Shown in pieces: positions 1-9,290 of a DNA stretch of 64,000 bases (position 1 is its first letter; every line of letters starts with the position of its first letter). Where the stretch lies: NCBI GenBank assembly GCA_964059195.1, contig CAXKWD010000005.1:44841825-44905824 (forward strand), in the 5' to 3' direction. A program made the translations under genes and the position numbers. The notes under the pieces were generated by a model. The model made no database searches, was not told where the DNA came from, and saw only the letters and a list, made by a program, of their open reading frames with translations. The stretch is from Ectobius pallidus. Lineage: Eukaryota > Arthropoda > Insecta > Blattodea > Ectobiidae.

Positions 1-175
1 GTAACACACTTGAATCTTTTCTGGACACAAAAATAAAATAAAAATGTCACATATTCAAATTTGCTTCACCCTCGACATTCCACGATCAACCCAAATCATT
101 CACACAGCTGAAGCGCCCGGAATAATTACCACTCAATTACTCGTAAACTATTCAAAATATAAAGTCGATGCTTAA
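1..175 (+). repeat. Dispersed repeat cassette, left part (split by Helitron)
   Basis: This stretch matches the right-hand inverted repeat at 27730-27900 in the same orientation, including the shared segment GCGCCCGGAATAATTACC at 113. It continues at 1563 after the inserted Helitron. The start of the repeat lies outside the window. In the intact paralogue the two sides are contiguous, which is what identifies the 176-1562 segment as an insertion. The function is unknown; it is probably a terminal or subterminal part of a DNA transposon. Confidence 0.75.
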
Positions 176-211
176 TCTTCTCTATATCTATGTATATAAA
201 AGTCAAAACCC

Positions 212-260
212 ACTGACTCACTGACTGACTGACTGACTGACTGACTGACTGACTGACTGA
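212..260 (+). repeat. (CTGA)n microsatellite in Helitron
   Basis: About twelve copies of CTGA, slightly interrupted at the left edge, lie just inside the 5' end of the Helitron. Simple repeats next to the 5' terminus are common in non-autonomous Helitrons. Confidence 0.9.
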
Positions 261-718
261 TCACAGTTTCTCAAAAACTATACAGCCTAGGAACGTAAAA
301 CTTGGTACACATATTGCCCCTAGGCTCTAGAGGCGCACTAAGAAAGGTTTTCAAAATATTTGGCCTCTAAGGACCTTTAAGGGCCAAAATAGAGTTGTAA
401 AGTTATGAAATTCACCAAAAGGAATTCATAATGCATTTACACAATCCCCATGACAACATTATTTTTTTTAAACTACACAGGTGGCTTGGCATGACCTGTG
501 ATTTCATGTAGACCTAATAGATATAAAATTATGAGAAAGGCTATCAATGGAATTCCTATAAATGATTATCAACTATTTTTTGAGATTAATTAAATTTAGA
601 AGGTCTTGGGCTCTATTCTTAAGAGTTGAACTCTTTTCTTATATATAGTTAGCCTAGGACTGCATTGCGAAAGATGCTCCTATATAATGTGAAAAACATA
701 ATGTGAAAATTATGCCTG

Positions 719-848
719 TTCCCTATCACAGGCCATGGACGCCCAGAGGGTTCCAAGAAGTTGAGGCTCCCGGATTTTTAGACAATCAGCACGTGAAGGT
801 GGTAAGGTTGTCAGCCTTACGCACCGGCCGTCTTCACCCCCAGGTAGT
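719..848 (-). mobile_element. SINE family 1, 3' fragment (inside Helitron)
   Basis: The stretch from the GGCCATGGACGC region through the CACCGGCCGTCTTCACCCC region is the reverse complement of the 3' domain of the SINE at 25760-26063. It also matches 39775-39920 in the same orientation. The tRNA-like head is missing. It was either captured by the Helitron or inserted into it. Confidence 0.65.
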
Positions 849-1076
849 TCATACAATATCAATAGATATAATTTCCTGATTAATTTCTATTTACCATATT
901 ATCTCTCTATCTTTACCTTAGTTTTTACCCCTCCCTTTTGGGGTCATTTTAGCGACCCACGTTGCCCGGGCCTTACAGGGCTGCGACCTGTCGGGAGAGG
1001 ATTATCTATGGATCACATACATACTTTCTTCACCAGACAAGGACATGGAGGGCCTCACGGATGAGTGATCAGCCAA

Positions 1077-1375
1077 ATGCCGGGGCCACCTCCGAGACAA
1101 CACAAACATATAGGACGAGATACATCATTCACACACCTACTCTGAATAAGGCGAGGATGGGATGATGATGATGATAATGGCTGCCAGATTATAACCGGAG
1201 ACCGCTAGGGCCTAAAGTTACCAGAGCCAAAAGTTACCAGACATTTGTCTCACAGGTGAGGAAAAATCCCGGAAAAAACTCTACCTAGATAACTTGTCGA
1301 ACAGTATTCGAATCGGAGCCCGCTGCATGAGATGAGCGAACGCATCCCCTATGCCCAGCTATTTACTGTATGTTT
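1077..1375 (-). mobile_element. SINE family 5 copy (inside Helitron)
   Basis: The sequence from GCCGGGGCCACCTCCGAGAC onward matches 40078-40325 in the same orientation. The far end carries a reverse-complement box-B-like segment (ATTCGAATCGGAGC at about 1306), so the tRNA-related head would lie on the minus strand. It is diverged and has no reading frame. Confidence 0.6.
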
Positions 1376-1534
1376 GCCAAAACTGAAACAGAACGATTAA
1401 TTTTTTTACATAATCAGAGTGAACTACGGGTGAAGGAGTATGTGGAGTATGTTGACTGGACGGCGGATGATTTATAGAAGTACATCTAATCGACTTTAAA
1501 CTGTGTTCACTTAACCTATTATACATAAATCTAA

Positions 1535-1562
1535 CAATGCGAAGCATTGATGGGTCAGCTAG
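1535..1562 (+). other. Helitron 3' terminal hairpin and CTAG
   Basis: A six-base-pair stem with a GAA loop (1535-1549) is followed by nine bases and the terminal CTAG. In Helitrons this structure marks the 3' end for the Rep-helicase. Confidence 0.82.
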
Positions 1563-1965
1563 TTTATGATATAATTCAAATATTTCCCTAAAACTTTCTC
1601 CCTTAAAGATTTTTCGGGATACAGAAATAAAAGAATTGTCGCATAGTTAAATTCGCTTCTCCCTCCATGAGATTTGTGTAATTGGTGATGAGTATAACAT
1701 GAAATAAAAACATTTGTGTCAGCTTTTCTAAGGTTCTGTTTTAACCATCAGTAGGGCTGTTGTGTGTAGATTATTTCTGCACTTCACTGGAATCCGACCA
1801 AGGGTTAATTAAAGGTTTCGAGTTTAATCATACCGTGTATTTCTAGACGGAGTAAAAGACGGGAATAGCCATACTTCGAAACGCGTGACGTCAAGCACTC
1901 AAGTGCTGTGATTGGTCTATCCCGGAATGCGCAATCTATATGGTTTACTGACCTTGGGTTTTTAA
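1563..1965 (+). repeat. Dispersed repeat cassette, right part
   Basis: This continues the repeat begun at 1-175 and matches 27700-28315. It includes the CTTCTCCCTCCATGA segment (1662), the CATCAGTAGGGCT segment (1747) and the promoter-like TGACGTCA (1886-1893), with ATTGG 18 bp downstream (1911). It is roughly 85-90% similar to the 28-kb copy by eye. Homology fades near 1965. Confidence 0.75.
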
Positions 1966-2022
1966 AACATTTCGCAAATAAAATATCACAAAAGTAATTC
2001 CTCAACAGATACTTCATTCCAG

Positions 2023-2050
2023 TGCTCTACTGGCAGCCAGTACCCTTTAA
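2023..2050. repeat. Palindromic CTACTGGC/GCCAGTA motif
   Basis: A short palindrome of the form CTACTGGCAGCCAGTA lies just outside the left arm of the giant inverted repeat. The same motif is repeated just outside the right arm (5040-5070 and 5165-5190). This suggests that the motif belongs to the element or to its preferred target. Confidence 0.55.
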
Positions 2051-2097
2051 GACACGTCCAATAATAGCTGCCACTAGGTCACGTGACCCGTTACTTG

Positions 2098-3015
2098 GTC
2101 ATTCCGTGTAAACCAACACACTTTTAATTAAAATTTAACCTCACCATTCCAGATTTGGATGAAATTTTGTAGAGAGGTAATTTTTTTGCATATTAAGAGA
2201 AATACAAACTTTTATTTCAATATTTCAATCCGTTTTGAAAATACAGCCATGTAAAGTACTAAAAAAATAACAAAAACATCTCTTTCAACTAATATAGCAA
2301 CTCTTCTAATTAACCTACAAAGATGGAGAAAGTATCGTTTTTTAGAATTTTTTTCAAGCTTTTCAATGATATGTAACACATAATAGTTCTTATGAAATTT
2401 GTTTTTCAAAATTCAAAGTGAAAATGTTGATTTTAAATTTTTTTTAAAGTACATTTTTAAAAATTTTCAAAAAATACTAGGAACTATGTTAAATGATGTA
2501 CCAAGTTTGAAAATGGGATGGAAATGGGTTCATGGCTAAATAATTAAAACATTATCACTTTTCAAAAACAACCTCAAAATAACTTATATGCCCCAATGGA
2601 AAGCATTATAAAATAATTTCGACAAATAAATTGAAATAAGGAAAATAACACAATCTTGACATCTTGTTGTTCAATGGAAATTATTGTATCATGCCTTATT
2701 CGTTTGCAAAGTGTTAAGATAGCACATAAATCCTTCTGGTCGGTGTCACAGGATTTACTGTACGTAATACATCTGTGAGAGGTAATAATAATACATCAGG
2801 CTTTCATGATGGTGATGGTCCAGCTGAAAGAAGTGTTAAATTAATTTCACCACATTCATTTTTCTCCATCACATCCGCTATCCACCAGTTCTTGTCATAC
2901 ACAACGGGAATCTACCCTGTCACAAGTGCTAATTGGTAATTGTCTGGTGATCTTGTAACAGCTGCTAATGCTTAATGTGTATCTTCTGAAAATATTTTTA
3001 CAATTATTTTTTATG
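2098..3015 (+). repeat. Giant inverted repeat, left arm
   Basis: About 918 bp is the reverse complement of 4016-4957, with moderate divergence and small indels. Anchors include CAACACAC with TTTAACCTCACC near the outer end, CCATTTCCATCCCATTTTC (in the right arm at about 4508) near the middle, and CATAAAAAATAATTGTAAAA at the inner end. It looks like the long terminal inverted repeat of a foldback-type or DNA transposon. No certain target-site duplication was found. Confidence 0.85.
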
Positions 3016-4015
3016 AAAGCATTATATTGTTGAGTTCCTTGAATGGTAGTTGCATGATGGGAACGATCTTTTAGAAATGTTTCTGACGGCATATAATCCT
3101 CCAGCACTGATGTGAATAGTACAAGTATTTTAAACTGCCCATTCATAAAGGTGGAGAGGAGTTAAAATTTTGTTTTCTTAGGGTTGTTGCAAGCTATTTC
3201 TAGCCGCAAGTCTCTTAACTCCATCACAAGGCCTTTTTCTATGTGCTGTGACTGAAAATGCTATTCAGCATCGATGTCAAAGTCTTGCTTATGAAATGTT
3301 TTTTTTTATTTTTAAATTGGGCAGCTCATCTTTGGGCAGCAAATATCTTTTCAGGAACTATTCCAAATGTTGTTGTAAAAATGTAAATGAGTTTTATTTG
3401 AAAGGTGTAGGCGTAAATATCAACTGTAGGCCTAAAGTGTTCTAAGCAATCAGAAATCACAACATAATTCAAATTAAGATGTGTTTCTTCGTTGTAATAT
3501 ACAACAAAAGGGTGAAATGTAGCTTGTCTACCACTCCAGTAGACATTTTTCTTTGTGATTCATGAAAGACGTCAGTATTTTTTTGTAATAAAGCCATGTT
3601 GGACTAAGAGTGGCAACTTATTGCAACTTAAAATCTATAATGATTTCTGCAGTGTTTCTAAATTGCAACAGTCCACTGAAAGCTATTATCTAAATATGTT
3701 ATCTTTTCTGCTAGATTTTCTTATTATTTTTCAAGGATGATACGTACTGCAACATCAATAGGACAAGATGTACATTTATCCCTATAGCAGTGTACTGATG
3801 GTGAATTGCAAGTAATTTTTGATAGGCAATGTTTGTAAGTTTTTAATTCACAATTTCTCATTTCTCCTAATCTGACATTCTCAATCATCAATTTATATTT
3901 CGATGGATTGTACATAGAAATGCAGCGTGTAACACTTGAACCTGCCAAAATGCAATGCTTTGGTCGAAGTTGTGCAAATTTTGAAAAGGTTCATTTAATA
4001 TTGTTGACTATAGTA
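3016..4015. other. Centre of giant inverted repeat
   Basis: This 1.0-kb unique spacer separates the two arms. It contains the short transposase-like frame described at 3724-3948 (minus) and otherwise no supported gene. A plus-strand frame at 3248-3445 shows no recognisable motif. Confidence 0.6.
3724..3948 (-). pseudogene. Cys-rich transposase-like fragment
   Basis: A 74-codon minus-strand open frame contains the cysteine pattern C-x8-C-x4-C-x2-C-P around CNSPSVHCYRDKCTSCP. From memory this resembles a Cys-x-x-Cys-Pro segment in uncharacterised arthropod proteins linked with transposons. Its position in the exact centre of a large inverted repeat supports a transposase origin. Nothing catalytic is visible, it has no clear start, and the surrounding frames are closed, so it is at best a degraded remnant. 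It could also be a chance open frame. Confidence 0.35.
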
Positions 4016-4957
4016 CATAAAAAATAATTGTAAAAATATTTTCCGAAGATAAACATTAATCACTTGTAGCTGTTACAAGATCACCAAACACCAATTAGCA
4101 CCTGTGACAGTGTACATCCCCATCGTGTATGACAAGATCTGGTGGTTAGCTTTTATGATGGAGAAAAATGAATACGTGGTGAAATGAAATTAACACTCCT
4201 TTCAGCTGGACCATCACCATCATGAAAGGTTGATGTATTATTGAAAACGTCTCACAGATGTATTACATACAGTATATCCTACGACACCGATCAAAAGGAT
4301 TTATGTGCTATCTTAACACTTTGCAAACCAATAAGGCATTAGACAAGAATTTTCATTGAACAACAAGAAGTCAAGTATGTGAGTTACTTCCCTTGATTCA
4401 ATTTATTTGTCGATATTATTTTATTATGCTTTCTATTGGGGCATATAAGTTATTTTTGACCTCTTTTTTTGTAACGTGATACTTTTTTAATTTTTTAACC
4501 ATGAACCCATTTCCATCCCATTTTCAAACTTGGTACATCATTTAACATTGGTATAACCTATTTCCTAGGATTTTTTTTAAATTTTTAAAAAGTACTTTTT
4601 AAAAATTCAAAATAAAAAATTTTCACCTTGAATTGTGAAAAAAAAAACAAATTTCATTAGAACTATTATGTGTTACATGTCATTGGAAAGCTCGTAAAAA
4701 ATGCTAAAAAATGACACTTTCCCCACCTTTAAAGGTTACTTAGAAGAGTTGCTATATTAGTTGAAAGATATGTTTTTGATGTGATTTTTATTATTTTTTA
4801 AGTACTTTACATGGCTGTATTTTCAAAACGGATTGAAATATTTAAATAGAAGTTTGTATTTCTCTTAATATACATGAAAATTACCTCTCTACAAAATTTC
4901 ATCCAAATCTGGAACGGTGAGGTTAAATGGGTGTGTTGATCTAACACGGAATGACTC
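4016..4957 (-). repeat. Giant inverted repeat, right arm
   Basis: This is the partner of 2098-3015 in inverted orientation; a transcript across both arms would fold on itself. The outer edge is at about CACGGAATGAC (4946-4955). Its counterpart on the left is GTCATTCCGTG (2099). Confidence 0.85.
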
Positions 4958-4958
4958 A

Positions 4959-5006
4959 ACTGGCGGCCACTAAACTCAAGCAGGTTTGAGTTTAGTAGCC
5001 GCCAGT
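4959..5006. repeat. 21-bp-stem hairpin
   Basis: The stem is 4959-4979 paired with 4986-5006, with one mismatch and a six-base loop. It begins ACTGGCGGC and ends GCCGCCAGT. It abuts the right arm of the giant inverted repeat. Confidence 0.85.
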
Positions 5007-5029
5007 AGTCTGCTGTACGTTGTGGGTTT

Positions 5030-5208
5030 CCAGTACTGGCTAGTGCTACTGGCTGCCAGTACTGTCCCTGTGTGCAGGGGGCTAAACCTGCCTTATGTTT
5101 AGTGGAGGGAAGTACCCCTGCACACTGGGACAGTAGGGGGATAATTACTGGCGGCCAGTACTGGCTAGTGCTACTGGCTGCCAGTACTGTCCCTGTGTGC
5201 AGGGGGCT
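5030..5208 (+). repeat. 54-bp direct repeat pair rich in CCAGTACTGG
   Basis: The segments 5030-5083 and 5155-5208 are identical over 54 bp. Each contains nested palindromes built from CCAGTACTGG and CTACTGGCTGCCAGTA. The 71-bp spacer includes an inverted copy of the end of the repeat (CCCCTGCACACTGGGACAGT), so direct and inverted copies are mixed. Confidence 0.85.
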
Positions 5209-5210
5209 TA

Positions 5211-5899
5211 AGCTACCTTGGGGAAACGCATGCCGATTAAATGTGTAACAAACTGATAAGCAAAATATTTTGCTTAGGAATCTGAGAAACTCTATTCCAT
5301 CCTTGGAAGTTAAGGGATCATATTTCGTCTCTATTTCAAAATTTATGTAGATATGGTCTTATTTTGTATGGTAAAATGTCACACAAACAAAATACTGAAG
5401 ATACAAAAGAAAGTAGTAAGAATATTAAATAATTCCTCAGCAAGAGAATACAGTCTACCTTTATGTATTGTCTATACTTAGTGCTATAAATCTTTTTATG
5501 TTTTTCCGGTAATTTTTACCCTAAGAGAGAACTTAACATATGACAGAGATCAGATTCACAGTCATAATACTCGTTTTAATCGCCTAATAGATAGTATCTA
5601 GGACATGACGAATAGTGTATGCCATCAGTCTCTCACTTGGCCAAAAAGTACAGTGGAGGCCGTTTAACTCAGAATGTATATATCTGTCAAAGGTATGGAA
5701 TAATAATTATAATTATAATTATACAATTATAATGACAAAAACAATAATTATAACAACAAATAACGATACCAACTAATAATAATCGTAGTAATAATAATAA
5801 TACTAATAATAACAACAACCAAATTAGATAAACTGATGAAACAAAGTGCCAGAAAGCTTTTGTTTAATCAGTGATAGTTGAAATTTTGATATGCGATTG
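5211..5899. other. Unassigned AT-rich DNA with AAT/ATT repeats
   Basis: No gene is recognised. Between about 5700 and 5820 the sequence is dominated by imperfect AAT/TAATAATAA and AATTATAATT repeats. Confidence 0.6.
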
Positions 5900-6140
5900 C
5901 AATTATGAAATGATATCCAGACTGATGCATTAAGCAGGGGTTACGGAAGAACAAAGATCAAGTTTTTCTTAATCAGATTCAAATCGTCTAGCATCTGCAG
6001 AAATGTACAGATTTGTGATATCGCACGCTCACGTAGAAATACAACAAAAACCAATATCAAATAGGCCGGCTACAGGATTTGAACCAGGGACCCTCATAAT
6101 GCGAGTCCAAGACGTTGCCATCTTGGCCACCTGCTCGGTT
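5900..6140 (-). mobile_element. tRNA-derived SINE-like repeat
   Basis: On the minus strand, 6140-6063 resembles a tRNA head. It has a box-A-like GGTGGCCAAGATGG and a box-B-like GGTTCAAATCC at the usual spacing, followed by an unrelated body running down to about 5900. The anticodon arm is too weak for a working tRNA. No target duplication was identified. Confidence 0.5.
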
Positions 6141-9100
6141 TAACGGTCAAATTTGATAATCATATGTGAAGGAATATGTAGGTAGTGTTATTTCTCAAAT
6201 CTAAATGCATTGCAACTTCCAAAGCCGTATATGAACACTGTAAAAAAATAAGTTGTCATGAAAATTGATTTGCATTTGATAAGTTCTTTCTAATATACTA
6301 CCATGAAATAAGCGCTAAATTGGGCATTACTCCGGTATAGGCTTCTTCCCATGGACGTTATAAAAGCGTACCGGTATATCAAGTTTCATGAAAATCCAAT
6401 AAAGCGTATTTCAGTTATCGCACGTACAGACACACGGACAGACGGATAGACATTTTTCCCGTCCCCCACACTTATATCATATACCAACCTGGCACTTAAA
6501 TAAATATAACAATAACACCAACCAATAATAATAATCATATCGACGATTGTAGTACTTATAATACAGTAATATTAATAATATTATTTTCCTTATAACTGGG
6601 TATGATGTTTAAAGAACGAATCTAAAAAAAAGTAATAAATGACTTCTTGACATTGCGCTGAAACGTATGTTGATAAGTTAAACATAAAGTGAATCTCGTA
6701 ACAAGGAGCTTTCTATTATTACTTATCGGGCCAATTGCATCCACAGAACTTCTTTGGAAATAAAATGCTTTCCACTCACAGAAGCACACTCATTTTCCGC
6801 CAGGTACATAACTTTTGTAATAATTAAAATAACACAGAGTAATTCAAAGCCTATTTAGAAGGATTTATTAACCATTAATAATGGGATCATTAAATGAGTG
6901 GATTTTACGCGTACATGATTTCATTTACAATGTTAATGAAACGCATTATGTAGTGTGTTTGAAGTGTTTTTCATATTCTGTGCTTTGTTGGGATTGCTCT
7001 AAGGGTTGAGGTAGTATATTACTGTTCATATTGAAAATAAAGTTATCCCTCCACAGGCCTCAGAGGCCTTTAGGATTCCAGAATTCTGAAGGTGGTAAGA
7101 TTGCCAGCCAATCCTGGACTACTCTAAAGACTGACATAAATTTTAGGAATTCAACAATTTCACGGAAGTTTTTTGTCGTTGAACAAGTTGTACATAATAT
7201 ATTTTTATTAATACTACTACTACTACTACTAATAATAATACTAATAATAATAAATTAGCATGTCTTCGAGCAAAAAAATTCTATTGGCGTTTTCATAGTA
7301 CTAAATTAGATCTGAATATGTACCTGCATATTTAAAAATTAGTAACATTACAGAAGGTCCTCTCAGTAAGACAATCCGAAATAGGACTTCTTAATATTTT
7401 TCTATCCCATTGATAGATGTCGTCTGGAAACTTTTTGCCTATTTTTGAGAACATTCCTGAGAAATTGCTTAGAGCTTTGTTTAGCCTGCATCTGGGTGTC
7501 TCAACGTGAATTTGGTATCTAAGTTCATTAGTATGAGAGATAGTTCTGACCGGAATGGCAGCCAAATTATCCCTTACGAACAAAACAGCATAGGCTTGTC
7601 AAAGTAATAATTTTCTTATTTATGAATGAGTTCTGGGTGATGAATTTGTTAATATCCTCAATTCTTTCTTTTGTAAAATAAATACCTTTTGAGAATGACT
7701 GGTTTTGCCCCATATTTGAAGTCCATATTGTAAAATACTTTGAAAATGTGCAAAATATGCACCCTTGACCTATGTAAGTGGAACGTATTCTATTAAGTTA
7801 CGAAGAAGAAATGAAATAGCTTACATGATAACTTCTTGCAAATGAATTCATTATGTTAGTTACAAATCGTGTAGGCTATTAGTCTTTGTTTAATGTTGTA
7901 ACATATTACCTCGTTCAAGTATCCAAGTTCACATGCCTGTTATATTCCTAGACTTTTAGTAATTCTTGGATGTGGCATCAATGTTGAGTTCTCTCCTGGA
8001 AGAGTCAGGCGAACACGTCAGCCCCAACACCCTTTAATGTTTTATTTACTACAATATACACTATGAATGAAATAACGCAAAAAATGCTTAAGTAAAAGAT
8101 AAATGCCAATGTCAGTGAGTAATTTGGGCTGTCTCATACTTGTGTCTTATATTTTAGGCTAGTTCAAAATGTTTTCACAACATAGAGTTTTTTACAAGTC
8201 GAGCCTGCATTGTAAAAACACATTTGAAACATATTTCGTCGTGATTTTTATAAGTAGGTCCTGCATAATTATGCTATTATACGAATCAGATGACAGACGG
8301 ATCACCTCTTCATAACACATAAACGAAAAAAAATAGAATGTGAAGCCTCCATTATTGCTTCTATCTGCATTCGCATGGATCGCTTTAAGCTACGATACCT
8401 CCTTAATTTCCTATTTACCACTTTTTATAAATCTATAATATTAAATAAGTATATTAATTTTGTTGCTACTGATAATATATTTGAGCAAAAAGGTTGGAAT
8501 TTATTCATTTACTGTCAAGTTTAGAATAACTAAATTTATATTTTTATGTTTCGATTCGTGAGGTCACCACGTCTTCCGTCTTTTGTCACTGAGACGTCAA
8601 AATAACGAAAAACCAGGATATAGATCGGACAGTAAGCCACTTCAGAGCTGCACGAACACATTACTGAAAAGCAGAGATGGACAGGGTAGTGTCTTGATTC
8701 CAGCCGTTTTTACCATTTTGAGTGCAGTCACAATGATTCCATTCCCCATCTCAAAGCTCAGTGTTCGGTAAGTATCGGTAAGTTAAAATAAGAGCTACAG
8801 TTCGTTGATGCGTGGTTTCATAGAGTTATCAGAAATTATGATCATTTTTAAAAGTTGAAAATATGATAAGGTATTGAAAAGTAATACAGTTTTGAAAAAA
8901 TAGATATGTATGAAATTCGTGAAATTAAGCACAAAATTCATATAAAACTAACGTAAAGAAATTTGGAAAGAAAGCCCTGAAAAATGTATGCAACCTCTTA
9001 AACTGTACTGGTAGGCTATGTAATGTCATCTTATGTAATTCTGTACCACGGAGGTATATGGCACTATGTCCATCTTTTACGAAAATGGGATAATTTATTA

Positions 9101-9154
9101 CACACCAATAAAAATGTACGATATTTTTTTTACCCTATCCAGAGATATAGAATA
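6141..9154. other. Unassigned intergenic DNA
   Basis: No supportable gene was found. The stretch 6340-6470 contains a TTTCATGAAAATCCAATAAAG segment followed by CAGACACACGGACAGACGGA, which has the look of a dispersed repeat tail. A TAC/TAA microsatellite lies at 7210-7258. Short open frames at 7031, 7332 and 8583 show no recognisable domains and are treated as chance. Confidence 0.5.
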
Positions 9155-9290
9155 TTATATGTCTGGAACACTATAGCCCGCTGTGTTGGGGCGAAGGGGC
9201 CTCCAAGTGGAGGTTTCTTTTACCTAGCCTATATGAATTTTGTTACGCTTATTTTCCGAGAGAGGGCAGAGGGACAGGTAGAACGTTATA
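9155..9290 (-). mobile_element. SINE family 3, 3' fragment
   Basis: The stretch from GGGGCGAAGGGGCCTCCA through TTTTCCGAGAGAGGG is the reverse complement of 36380-36490, the 3' part of the SINE at 36103-36560. The tRNA-like head is absent. The short open frame crossing this region (9023-9340) is an accident of the repeat. Confidence 0.7.

Larger units (their letters stand above)
176..1562 (+). mobile_element. Non-autonomous Helitron
   Basis: The element starts with TC at 176 and ends with CTAG at 1559-1562. It sits exactly between host A (175) and host T (1563), as Helitrons do, and makes no target duplication. Nine bases before CTAG is a perfect hairpin, CAATGC-GAA-GCATTG (1535-1549). The paralogous repeat at 27680-27710 lacks the segment and acts as an empty site. 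No Rep or helicase coding sequence is present, so it would have needed a helper. It carries a CTGA microsatellite and pieces of two SINE families. The Helitron call rests on visible ends plus the empty site; family-level identity was not checked. Confidence 0.82.

Noticed and set aside
6060..6140. Possible minus-strand tRNA gene
   Set aside because: The anticodon arm is too short and the acceptor stem does not pair; a SINE head is more likely.
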